Shown one piece after another: positions 23,695 to 33,713 of a stretch of DNA of 64,000 nucleotides; position 1 is the stretch's first letter; every line of letters starts with the position of its first letter. The translations under genes and the position numbers were made by a program. A model generated the notes under the pieces. That model had not been told where the DNA came from. It saw only the letters and a list, made by a program, of their open reading frames with translations, and ran no database searches. The stretch is taken from NCBI GenBank assembly GCA_003008705.1, contig PDUO01000022.1:768549-832548 (forward strand), read 5' to 3'. The DNA is from Pezicula radicicola. Its lineage: Eukaryota; Ascomycota; Leotiomycetes; Helotiales; Dermateaceae.

Positions 23695-25054
23695 AACTAT
23701 AGGTAGGCGGGAATGGTGCATTCGTAGGAGTTTACGGGGTTGGAATGGGCTGGAATGGGCTGGAATGGGTTGTAAATTATTAGGGCAGTTGTGATTGGCA
23801 TCGGGACAGTACATCAAACAACTAGCAATTGAGCATAATATTTTGTATTATTCATGTAAACTAAATAGCAATTCTGCAATTTTTTTTTGGTCCTCTACGC
23901 AAGGTTGTGACTTAACGTGAAGTACATATTGTATATTTGCTGGCACTTTCTGATTTGATGATTTGCCTTGAGTATATAATAGAGGTCATACAATGTGACA
24001 AACGTAGCAGCAAGCAGTAAGTAGTAAACAGAGGCATCAGAAGGCTGAATTGAGTATAGGAGTAATAAGTGATATCCTTCGCTGCTGTCCCGCTCACTAT
24101 CGAGGAAAAGGAGTATGTTTACAATTATAAGAACAAAGAACCCTCCACTCATTACCTCAAGAAGCCTCGCCTTTAAACAACCAGCTTTCGTTAATATATC
24201 CTTAGTTTCTGGTCTATAATTGCGTCAGTTATGAAGTACTTGTCCCTTTGCTAATAGAATATCCTACGTGGGTGGCTTTCTAAGAAGTCTTCTTTATTTC
24301 TTGTAGACTATCCACCAGAGAAAATTATTCTTGCTATATATGTGCCTTACCATTACAAATCAAAGGCAAAAAACACAGAAAATCCTAGAACTTGCATCCT
24401 AAGTTTTCTTGAGTTGCACGTAAACATATTGCACACATACTTACTAAGTTATGGCTGGAGAATGTGTATAGCTTTCTGCCTGTTTGTATAATTTATTTAC
24501 GAAGCAAACGCAATGAGTTAAAAGTACAGCTCAATGTCTGTTGACAACAGGTTTATTCAGATAATTCTTTTATAGGCTTAGCAGGGAAAGAGGTGTAATC
24601 TTATCCCTTGCCTTAGGTATGACCACCCTTATCAAAACAAATCAAGATAAGTTAAGTAATACAACAGAAAACACTTCCCTGCCACTACCGCCGCCACTGC
24701 TGCCAGATTATCTACTTATATTCAGACACCTTGATATCCATATTTTACACGAGGACAAGTAATACTGAAATAGGTAGAAAGTAATTAGATTTTAGAATTT
24801 CGAGGAGGAAAGAAAGAGAATGACCAGCTGAAGCTGCTATGATGTACGAAGTGAATCCCAACACATCTGATACATAAGATGTAAAACACCCCATTTCTAA
24901 TCCAAAATTCTAAAATCCCAAAATCCAACAGCCACTTTATTATCCCACTCATAAGAAGCATAAGTTAATCCACAAAGTTATATATGTACAGGAGTCTTCC
25001 TCGTCACCATCCCCAACCTCATCCCATTCCAAAGAAACAACAGCCCCTCCTCCC
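23695..25054. other. AT-rich intergenic region
   Basis: No gene is supported. A tandem GGAATGGGCT unit occurs three times just after the brl1 stop (about 23735-23770). The rest is AT-rich with stop-dense frames. The last 100 bp are the 3' flank of the minus-strand cell-wall gene. Confidence 0.5.
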
Positions 25055-25747
25055 TTACATCAACAAAGCAAAAGCCCCCATGGCAAAAACAGCCAATCCA
25101 ACAGCAGGTTCCTTCATATTCGCAGTACCAGCATAACTGGAAGGAGTAGTGGCCGTACCCGTAGCTGCAGTAGTTGTAGGTGAAGGCTTACCACCACCAT
25201 TTCCAGCAGGAATAGTAGCCGTAGTAGGAACCGGAATGGGAATAGGAGTAGCACCTCCCGTGATAGGAACACTAAGAGTACAAGGACAATCAGAAATAGT
25301 CAACATGGTCGGTCCAGTAACCGTATAAGTTTTGGAGCCATAAGTGATGGTAGTTGGACCGGGAACATACGTAGAGAATGCTGAAGTGACAGTTTTTGAA
25401 TATCCGTATGTAGGGGTGTTGGTTACGTTTTGGTAGATGGGAACTGGTGTTGGGCTCTTGTAGGGAGGCATTGGATCGACCGGAGGAGTGGGTGGGGGAT
25501 TTGATCCGGTTACGATTGGAGGGTAGATTGGAGGGTAGATTGTCATTGTTGGCACTGGTGCAGTGCCCGTGTATGGGTTGTAACCGAGACAGGCAGCATA
25601 TTGCGCACTGCAGTAGGCTTGGTTTGCTCCTGGTGCGGAGCGGCAGGCGTCTGCTTGGGCTTGGCAGGTTTCTTGTCGGACTGAGAATGAGGGGATGGCG
25701 AGGGCTGTGGCGAGGAGGGTTGTGAGGGTTAGAATTTTGTGATGCAT
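25055..25747 (-). CDS. Secreted GPI-type cell wall protein
   Basis: A 230-aa single-exon protein starting at ATG 25747. It has a signal peptide (MHHKILTLTTLLATALAIP), four closely spaced Cys after cleavage (ETCQAQADACR...YCSAQYAAC), and a Pro-rich region (residues about 75-120). A domain of the type TTITYGSKTYTVT...TLTISDCPCTL follows, then a Thr/Pro-rich stalk and a C-terminal hydrophobic tail (VGLAVFAMGAFALLM) typical of a GPI-anchor signal. This layout matches fungal covalently linked wall mannoproteins of the Ccg-6/Sed1-like kind. Residue count and Cys pattern are visible; the family name is from memory. The frame stays open upstream to 25867, but the ATG at 25747 gives an immediate signal peptide. 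Confidence 0.82.
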   Translation of the reverse strand: MHHKILTLTTLLATALAIPSFSVRQETCQAQADACRSAPGANQAYCSAQYAACLGYNPYTGTAPVPTMTIYPPIYPPIVTGSNPPPTPPVDPMPPYKSPTPVPIYQNVTNTPTYGYSKTVTSAFSTYVPGPTTITYGSKTYTVTGPTMLTISDCPCTLSVPITGGATPIPIPVPTTATIPAGNGGGKPSPTTTAATGTATTPSSYAGTANMKEPAVGLAVFAMGAFALLM

Positions 25748-26656
25748 TTTGGAGGATGGTGTAATGCGAAGGAAGGGTGTTGAGTAGGTAATAATAAGTA
25801 TGAGTATTAAAAGATGGAAAGATTGAAGGGAAGAAAAAGAGTGTGGGTTGGAGGTGTTAAATATCAAGTCCAGGTATCTAAAGAGTGAACGAAAGCGCTT
25901 GTGTTAAACAAGGTACTTTGTGGGTATTTTGGGAGTTCTCCGGGGTTTTGTATACGCTCTTGGTAAGTAGATATGGTTAATTGAGTTTCCCATTACATAC
26001 CTTTGGCAGGCGAGTAATTTTACTCATTTCAGTTCTTTTATCCCGTATATTTGTTGAATAAATGTAAAGTTTCAGAAGAAATCTGTCAATCTTAAAATGA
26101 AATTCTAAGCCATGGACAAAAGACCAGAAAACGTAAATCAAAGTTGAGGTGATTCTCTTGAGCTTGAGCCTTGTCTGCTTCCAAAAATAACTACAAGTGT
26201 CGAGGTCATGACGACTTTTCCCTTGCAGTACTCCCTTGCCTCTGAATTTAGTATTTTCAAGGTTGAACTTACATGCCCACACTTGTTGAGTATCCATTCC
26301 AGTGAAAAGTATCAAAACTGGTGCTAAGCGAATGTTAAAAGGGGGCTGGACGCGGTTAAGGTTCTACGGAGCTTGGAACTAGAGATGATGGTAGAATAAT
26401 CATTGTGGATATCAAAGTCAAAGTTTGACGTTCTAATTTTGACGGAAGGTATGCTGAATATTGTGAGAGTAAGACTGCATCAATACCATAATTTTCAAAC
26501 TAACACATACGAGCTCATACAGACCGCAATAAATCAATATTAAATTGTATGCTATCCAACTAAGTTTCAAGATACCTACTTCGTAGAAATTAGCCATCTC
26601 ATATCTCAAATCATAAAGTCAGAAAAATCCTTATCATTCAACAATTAGATATACCT
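25748..26656. other. Intergenic, upstream of the cell-wall gene
   Basis: Contains the cell-wall gene's promoter and 5' leader. No supportable gene. A minus-strand frame at 26315-25977 looks random and is not called. Confidence 0.5.
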
Positions 26657-26975
26657 TCATCCTTCAAGATCTACAAGGGACAGAATTCCTTCCAGGACTT
26701 TCAGCATCTCATTTGCTTCCGAATCACCAGCAGTAATCTCCGGTGGCTGCCATTTACCTCGTGTAAAAGACGCATAATGCCGATATATGGAAGTTGTAAA
26801 GCGAAGCGGCCTTGGACGAACATTCTGTATATACTCAAGCAATCCATACGTAGTAGAGTATTGCTAGCACCAATAATACTACAAGGAGTCCTTCGCTTCT
26901 AGCAGGAAATATCAACTGGCTTGACAAGTGACGGTGCTGGCCAGGAACACCGTTGAGCTGGTGATATGTTTCATC
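26657..26975 (-). pseudogene. Unknown gene remnant, frameshifted
   Basis: Two consecutive minus-strand frames look protein-coding but are offset by one base. The upstream frame (about 26975-26845) contains LDETYHQLNGVPGQHRHL and a hydrophobic segment LLVVLLVLAILYYVWI, then a stop. The next frame (26842-26657) continues with LEYIQNVRPRPLRFTTSIY and ends LEGILSLVDLEG-stop. No intron of viable length joins them. I read this as the C-terminal part of a decayed gene of unknown family. Neither an N-terminus nor a start codon was found. Confidence 0.35.
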
Positions 26976-27724
26976 CAATAAGAGAATTTGTGCGCCTTAT
27001 TTTCAGTACAATGGGTATTGACATAGCATACATGTAATAAAATACAACTCAACTTGCTGAAGTCAAGTTTAGCGACCAAATCTCGCGTTCTAACTGAGGC
27101 GAGTTCCTTGAGCTCCAGAACCTTGCCTTCGTATCATAGAAAACTGAGGATTAAAGAGTCGACCACAGTACATACCAAAGTATATATTCAGTGTTACGCT
27201 TTCTCCATGAAGTCTTTAGTAGTCCTATGTAAGTATACAAGAAGTAAAGTTGAGGATATGCAATGCAAGGAGGCTGATCATGTGTTTGCGGTAATCGTAG
27301 GCGTGCCCCCCACCCCCCTTCAGACCCACTTACCAACCATCACACCCAGAGGGGGCGGGGGGGCGAACGCCTACGATTAGTGGTTGTAAGATCGTTCCCG
27401 AAGGTCAGTTTGTTATTTTTTCACAAGAAAACTTCTATTATATTTCTCTTTGGCATCCTTTGCTATTGAACGGCTATATACGCAAACACTGGAAGGGTTA
27501 TGGCGGAAACACGAGTCCATCTATACGCTCTGGAGATCTGCTCCGGATTTTCACTAGTGTTTACTACATCCCTGTAACTTATAAGTAGTTTCTGTCTCAC
27601 ACAATCCCACTCATCAAGACACTTCCTCTCATTTTGATTTAAAAGTTTTTGTGTAATTTACCTTAGACATCATAACAATACCGCTACAATATCTTTGACT
27701 CTTTCTATTTATCGCAGGTCCATC
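26976..27724. other. Intergenic with GC-rich hairpin
   Basis: No gene supported. It holds the inverted repeat at 27292-27379, which is listed separately. Confidence 0.5.
27292..27379. repeat. GC-rich inverted repeat (hairpin, TIR-like)
   Basis: The left arm (27292-27320) begins TAATCGTAGGCG and runs into C-tracts. The right arm (27348-27379) is G-tract rich and ends CGCCTACGATTA, the exact complement of the left start. The arms are about 30 bp with a 27-bp spacer. C/G runs of 6-7 in AT-rich surroundings make it conspicuous. It could be a tiny MITE, a recombination scar or a structured RNA element. Confidence 0.65.
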
Positions 27725-28249
27725 ATGGCTAATCACATTACCAGCCCTTTAATAACCTGGCTCGCACGAGGCCGACCTCGGTATTGTTACCAAAGCAACC
27801 CCTACGTTGCGTAAGACTAGCCCGTTATTATTCTCGACAGGTCTATCTTGTAACTTTTGTGCTGCAGCAGCTAAATGCCTTATTAGATTCATATCAGACA
27901 TCGGAGCTTTTGAACTAAAACTAGTATTCTTCATCGGAGGGACCTTCAAGCAATAAGCTTCATAGGCACCACATGTTCCGTCCATTTCGCTCGTTACTCA
28001 CCTCAGATATACGGATTAAAAGACTCTCCCTTCACCAAGGCTATATCCTGGCTCGCAGTCTTCTCAGACGTACTAGCGGGCCTGAGTTTGATTCTACTCG
28101 GTATCTTGGATGCTTATCGCTTTCATGAACCGCATTCTATTATACTCTCAGTTTATTTTATGGCTTTGGGGGCTTCGGCTGTTTGTACTACGTTTGTGTA
28201 TTTTGATCAGACGAGGAAGAAGTCGTCATTTCGGAGGTTGAGAGTTTAG
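27725..28249 (+). pseudogene. FRAG1/DRAM/Sfk1-like membrane protein, frameshifted and N-truncated
   Basis: The family comprises multi-pass membrane proteins; yeast Sfk1 modulates PI4-kinase at the plasma membrane. Exon 27725-27810 encodes ...WLARGRPRYCYQSNPYV. A 76-bp intron (27811-27886, GTAAGA...TTAG) leads to FISDIGAFELKLVFFIGG, the family's conserved ISDIGAFELKP-type segment. Near 27946-27954 the frame must slip by one base to continue as AISFIGTTCSVHFARYSPQI, then membrane helices and DQTRKKSSFRRLRV-stop at 28247-28249. Without the slip, translation stops at TAA 27956. The expected first transmembrane segment upstream of GRP is also missing. Both defects point to a broken copy, though a base error in the assembly could explain the slip. 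Confidence 0.6.
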
Positions 28250-29613
28250 TAAGTTTGATACCTGATGTCTCCTTTTGTCTGTTATGTTAGGCCCTGGTGG
28301 TGTGGATGAAATACGTTAGAAAAATTACATTTATTTATTGGCGTGTTTAGTTGTATCGTAAACACCGTGATTGTTTTCGGTGAGGTTTGCTTGGGCGGCA
28401 CTTTTTTTTGGTATTGTTGTATAAAGAGTAGTATCAGGTTGCGGGGGTTTTGAGTGGATTGTGACGGTATTGGGATGGTTTTGGTTGCTTTGTTTTATTG
28501 GCTATTCCGATTTCGTATTACTGTTTCTATGATAGATATGGTTCCTAATTTTATTGGATAGTGTTCCGGAAGGAGGTATTGATATTAGAGAACGTGAACC
28601 GCTGTTGGGTGATAGTGTATATATTTATTCGGAGCCTGCACAGAGAAGTGTACCTCTGTAGGTGTCTCATCCCAATTTTGGAGCAAATATAACTCCATAA
28701 ACTTCGTAGATAGTAGGAATAGCATTAAAGCCCATTCCTCAAGCGCAATAAGAATGTTGTATACCGTTTATGCTAACGAGCCTATCAAGCCGTTATCATC
28801 TTGCCGAGATAGACTAGACCGCAAGACTTGGCAATTCTCAGGAATGCTATTGCTGAACGGAAGAAGGATAGCTAATATCAAAAGGCCAAGAAGGATAAAA
28901 GATAAAATGCCAGTTGTTGCTACGCACGTGATTGCTACTATACAAAAGGTGGCAGGAGATTGTATAGTACAAAATACGTTAGTTATGAGGTGGGCTGTTA
29001 TAACAATAAGCACAAGAGACAATAATTACATACAAATACACCAAGTCTTGCTTAATGTCAAGTTTTAAATCCTGGACAAGCATATCGACGATCAATGTCT
29101 AACTTCCCAGCTTCCTAAATCCACCACAAAGAAAAAGAACTACCTACGAAGCCAAGGACACACAGCCTTGTACAGCCCTAACAAAAGAACGCCTGTGCGC
29201 CGCAAGTTGCAACGCAAAAAAACAAGGGTGCATGTGTAGCTTGCTTCAATATGGTTATCTCATTAGCGAAAAAGAGCGCTTAGCGAAGATTTTGGGGTCG
29301 CTAAAAATAGGGGGCTTAGTGAAATCCTACCTAGGCATTGTTTCGATTTCAGAATTTATGTGTGGCATTGGCAGAGTAATAAGTGGTAATGATAATCTGC
29401 CTAGGGACGGCATGGCACGATAATAATTTCATATAACATGTGGCCCTGCCCTGTTCCCAACTTTCCGCACCCTTTTTCCTTGTTCTATTCCACTCCGTCT
29501 TTCTCCTGAAAATGAAATACTTTTGAGCGATGGACTTGGACTTTTGAAAATCTCAAGCAACAGGATTTGTTTTACCAAGTCCTGACCCCAAATACAGGGC
29601 CTCACAATTTAAA
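28250..29613. other. Intergenic, gene-poor
   Basis: No firm gene. A minus-strand frame at 29022-28768 encodes two hydrophobic segments (including GILSFILLGLLILAILLPFS) but has no ATG and is entered only through a possible acceptor (TTATAACAG). It may be a decayed membrane-protein exon. The rest is featureless. Confidence 0.4.
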
Positions 29614-30471
29614 ATGACTTTCCCCTCGATAAACACGACCCGAATATTTTCAACAATAACCCTCCTCCTAAAAACCATCCGCATAACCACAGCGCAAACA
29701 AACAACCACGGTGTAACATTTCTCTACCCGATCTCAGGACTAACATTTTCCTACCTCGACACCCTAAACGTAACCTATCTATCACCATTCCCAACACCCT
29801 TACTCTACACATTCTGTTCCAACGGAAACAAACGTTCAAATATCAGTCGAAGATGTAAATCCTTATAATTCATCAGCTCTTATACTTTTAAATTTTACTT
29901 CTATGACTCCTATTATTTCGATTTGAGACCTAATACTAGTGCTGGGTATGGTGCTAATAGCCCGAGTTTTACCTTGTTGAGTACGCTACGTTCTCAGACT
30001 ACGCTGGGCTTGGATGCTGGTTCTTCTTCTACTTCTTCGACTACTTCTACTTCTACTTCGGCGATTTCGACTTCGACTTCTGGTTCTTCCAATGACTTGA
30101 CTTCTGATTCGAAGACTAAGAGCAATGCTGGTTTAAGTAGTGCTGCGAAAGTAGGACTAGAAATTGGTATCGCTATCGTTGCTCTTCTCGCTATCTTAGC
30201 TGGATTATGGGTTTTCAGAAGAAGAACTCGAAAATCGAAGGAGTTTAATAGTATGGGGTTGGGAAACTGGAATGGGAATTTGAATGAGATGGGGGATGGT
30301 AATGGGAGACGACAGGGACAGTATGAGGAGATGCATAAAAATCTGTACGGGCATTCGTCGTCGTCTATGCTGCCGGTGGCTTCGGAGATGGATGGTAAGA
30401 GTCGGGAGCAGATTAGGTTACATGAGTTGGAGGATAGGAGGAGGATTCAGGAAGTACCTACCACGAGATGA
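29614..30471 (+). pseudogene. Single-pass Ser/Thr-rich membrane protein with two compensating frameshifts
   Basis: The frame starts at ATG 29614 with a signal-like N-terminus (residues 1-28) and an ectodomain ending ...LLYTFCSNGN in frame 1. From about 29827 the protein-like reading moves to the next frame (NVQISVEDVNPYNSSALILL) and near 29912 returns to frame 1 (YFDLRPNTSAGYG). A Ser/Thr stretch follows, then one transmembrane helix (LEIGIAIVALLAILAGLWVF), basic RRRTRKSK and a cytoplasmic tail to TGA 30471. One extra A in an AAA run and one missing base 85 nt later would restore about 285 aa. Frame 1 alone stops at TAA 29866. The layout is that of fungal wall-sensor-like or Mid2-like proteins. 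An intron across the gap is unlikely, because the skipped segment is the conserved-looking part. Confidence 0.55.
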
Positions 30472-31333
30472 GGTTTAGAAGTTTGGGATATAAGAAGATA
30501 TTTTTCTAGATGTGTAATATGTGTGAGTGATTTGGAATTGTAGTAACGTCGAGTTGAAGTTGGAGTAGGTTTTTGAGATGTGCATGACCTACAACAAATG
30601 GCGTACTGATTTAGTTGTAGGAGGTGGAGGGAGTGGGAGGGTAGTGGCAGCTAGAGCTAAGCGGCTGCGACTTGTTGAAGGTTAAGGAGTGATTCAAAGT
30701 CACAACTCATGGTATCGAGAGTCGACACAAAAACCTGCATGCCTATAACAATCACTGATTCTATGCCGACTTGTCACCTCTACCAGCAAAACTTTGATAC
30801 AGAATCTATCAATCCCCTGCGCCTACTCACTAGCTTGAGCAATGGGCTGATCTGGGCCGATCTGGTGTTAGTAATGTTAGTGAAGTATCAACGGCAACAT
30901 TTGTATTTCAGTTAACCACCATGCTATAACTACTAGTTCTAATAAATGCTGAGGTTATAGACTACTAGGATATGCGTGATAAAATGCATACTACAATTTT
31001 TCTGCTTGTGAAAATCTAGGGGATCCAGCGACGTTTGTCTTGAAAGACATCCATTCAGTTGAGTATGAGAAGAAAGTTTCCTTAATTAAACATAGGTCTC
31101 TTCCCTATCTTATCCAGCTGTTTGAAAAGTACAAGTAACTTTTCTCCCATTCTAATGTCCGAGTTGTCGTAATACTGTATAATACATATCGTTCCTATAG
31201 GACATTAATGTTGTATTTCTTCAGTGCAGCAGGGGGGACTTTGTAACATAGATCATCTATGCTGACTCGGAATGACTTGAATATTTCCTCGTTACTACCA
31301 TTTGTTGAATTGCGTACCGAATTTCAAGGTTAG

Positions 31334-31579
31334 TCAAAGGCTTTGAAGGACTGCGGGACTCATACTTGATATCCCCGGTTGCTGTGGCACCATTGATGAA
31401 TCGTTGCTCGGTCCTACTGGCAATATGCTTTTGAGGATCTTTAACATAGGATCTAAAGTAGAAGTATCAATCCCAGGTGTTGTAACATCTTTTACTTCTA
31501 CAGCTTCTGCATCATCGACTACGATTGCTAGTGTATTCTGTACAGTCCCATGAATATGAATTCTCTTTAATTCATCCAA
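31334..31579 (-). other. Possible exon remnant, unknown
   Basis: An 81-codon minus-strand frame with protein-like content (LKRIHIHGTVQNTLAIVVDD...) ends at a stop at 31334. It has no ATG and is preceded by an in-frame stop unless entered at a TACTAG acceptor. No domain is recognised. Confidence 0.22.
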
Positions 31580-32906
31580 GTGCTTAGCCTAGTATGTCTA
31601 TTTACGGAGAAAGTAGCACGATTGTTGTTTAAGGAACATAGTGCATTCTGTACCGCTCTAAGTATAACGACAAGAGCTAAGAGGCAATGCTCTCCTATCA
31701 AACATTAAATCATTGATCTAAACAGAAGCTTGTTTGTCCCAAAGACTGTCGGTAGGCGAAATAGATTGTAAGTTCTTAAGTTCTGGGTTTTAAGGGATTT
31801 TGAATGCCTGTGTTTCGACTCTGGAGTGCCTATATGAGCGTAAGCTGGGTTCATTTAAAGTATACAGCTTCTACGAACCTGCACTCAGTAATTTTTTGAG
31901 CAAATGTAAGCGTCGTCAACGTCATAGGCAGCGTGATCTTGCATTATTTTAACGTTGCCCATAACACTTGAACTTGCGAGCTTGAAAGTAATAGCTACGG
32001 ACACTGGATATGTTGCATCCCAAAGATAAATTCAAACCTTCATGAATAAGGACCTATATTTTTGATTTTAAGCTTATATATCAGTGGGTAGCCCAATGAT
32101 GAATGCTGAATAGAAGGTCTGTTGTCTTGTAAACTAGCCCTATTATCACTACTAGCCCTATTATCACTACTATCTCTAACTAATTACTAGTAGAAAGAAA
32201 TAGGTACAAATAATAATAATACAAATTTTTATAGTTAAATATAATATAGTACGCAGTATAATAAGAGAAATTATAGAAAAGAAATTATAGTGGGAAAGGC
32301 TTTATCAATCAAGTAGAAATAGTATATAATAATTAGATTCAAGTTAGATTTTTAATTTAATAATTTATTTATTTATAAAGTAGTATATCTTCTGCTTTAC
32401 ATAAAGATTATAAACGGTATATAACTATAGACCTATAGCCTGATTTATGCTAGCTTATTTTAATTTGGACTATTTCACTTCTCTCAAGTACCTCAAGGTA
32501 GCGACGTACAGAGTATACAATGGAAGACTCCGGAACGGACAAACGATATTGCGTCCAGGGCTGGGTTGAAGATTTCTTCCATCTCAAAGGATAAGGCATC
32601 GAACTCGGCTGTGCTTGAGTTGGTGCCTGTAAAGATACATAGGGGTAGCGAGTGTGCACTGTGTTTGTACAACGCGATACGCAGAATAGAATAGGTACTG
32701 TACATTCATAGGAACTACATTGCATGGCGCGATGCTCTCGATCAATCTTTCTTTCTTCTCTTTCCGTCCCTTTTTTCTTTGATTTTAAACATCCATGACC
32801 GTTAGAACGCCCAGACCCTCCCCTTTCTGTGTGATTCTCCAGGCAACCTGGGGTATTTTGGCCCGTGTCCCTGCATGGTGATCTCCCGGCGGCCGCTAAA
32901 GGGATC

Positions 32907-33036
32907 TACTGTAGGGAAGGGGCTAGCTCGCTTAAAGGCCTTTCAGTTTTAATACTTTAGCACTGAAAGCCCGTATGTTCTGTCACGCTAACCAAGGGGG
33001 TGATGCTTATTTCCTAAGGCCCCTTGGTATACAGTA
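32907..33036. mobile_element. Small MITE-like element with imperfect TIRs
   Basis: The left end reads TACTGTAGGGAAGGGGCTAG. The reverse complement of the right end reads TACTGTATACCAAGGGGCCT. The 130-bp interior is non-coding and contains a further dyad (CTTTCAG...CTGAAAG). TA at both extremes is compatible with a Tc1/mariner-type TA target. Only one copy is visible here, so element status is inferred from structure. Confidence 0.45.
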
Positions 33037-33713
33037 GTAGCTGTCGCCTAGATCTGCGCAGCGGATAATCTAAGTTATAGCAGATTTTAGTGTAGCAGGG
33101 GTAAGCGAGCGAATAACTCTTACAGATTTATAGCTTTTACGACACACTTAGTTAACTCTCTCTTGTTTCTGTACAGGTTAGTAAAATATGAATTGTTTTT
33201 ATTTAGATATATTCTTATAGGTTCCTAGCTTATATAGAGTTGTTACTCTCTGTTTTCTTACACTTAGAGCGAATTAATGTTAAAATCCACTGTAACTACT
33301 AAAGGGGTATATACTTTGTACTATATAAGTAGGAAGGGGAGAGGACAAGGGATTTAAGAGTTATATAGTTTTAAGTTTAGTTTTTATTAATGAGTTTAGT
33401 CTATTTACCTACAGATAATAAATCTAGGGCAAGCATTTCAATCACGCCTTGTGATATACAATGTTCTATAACTAGATATACTAATCGGATAGAAAGTATT
33501 GGCCGAAAAGACAGGCACTCGTATAGCGCTTGCCGACAAAGACTTACCCACTAGCAACCATCCTGTTATCACACTTTTACTCTTTGTGCAGCATGCTTTA
33601 TCTATATTTCACTAAAGTTGAGAATCTTTCCGTGGATAATCGTTAAATGGAAAGTAAGCTGTAGAACATAGCACACGTTGGATTCTTCTAGAATTATCAC
33701 TAAATACTACTCA

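Larger units (their letters stand above)
30472..33713. other. Intergenic region, partly AT-rich
   Basis: About 3.2 kb without a clear gene. A protein-like fragment lies at 31579-31334 (-). 32.1-32.45 kb is very AT-rich with a duplicated word CTATTATCACTACTA (32150-32175). A MITE-like element is at 32907-33036. Confidence 0.5.

Noticed and set aside
29609..29839. Minus-strand 76-codon frame
   Set aside because: It overlaps the signal-peptide exon of the Ser/Thr-rich membrane protein and has no domain.
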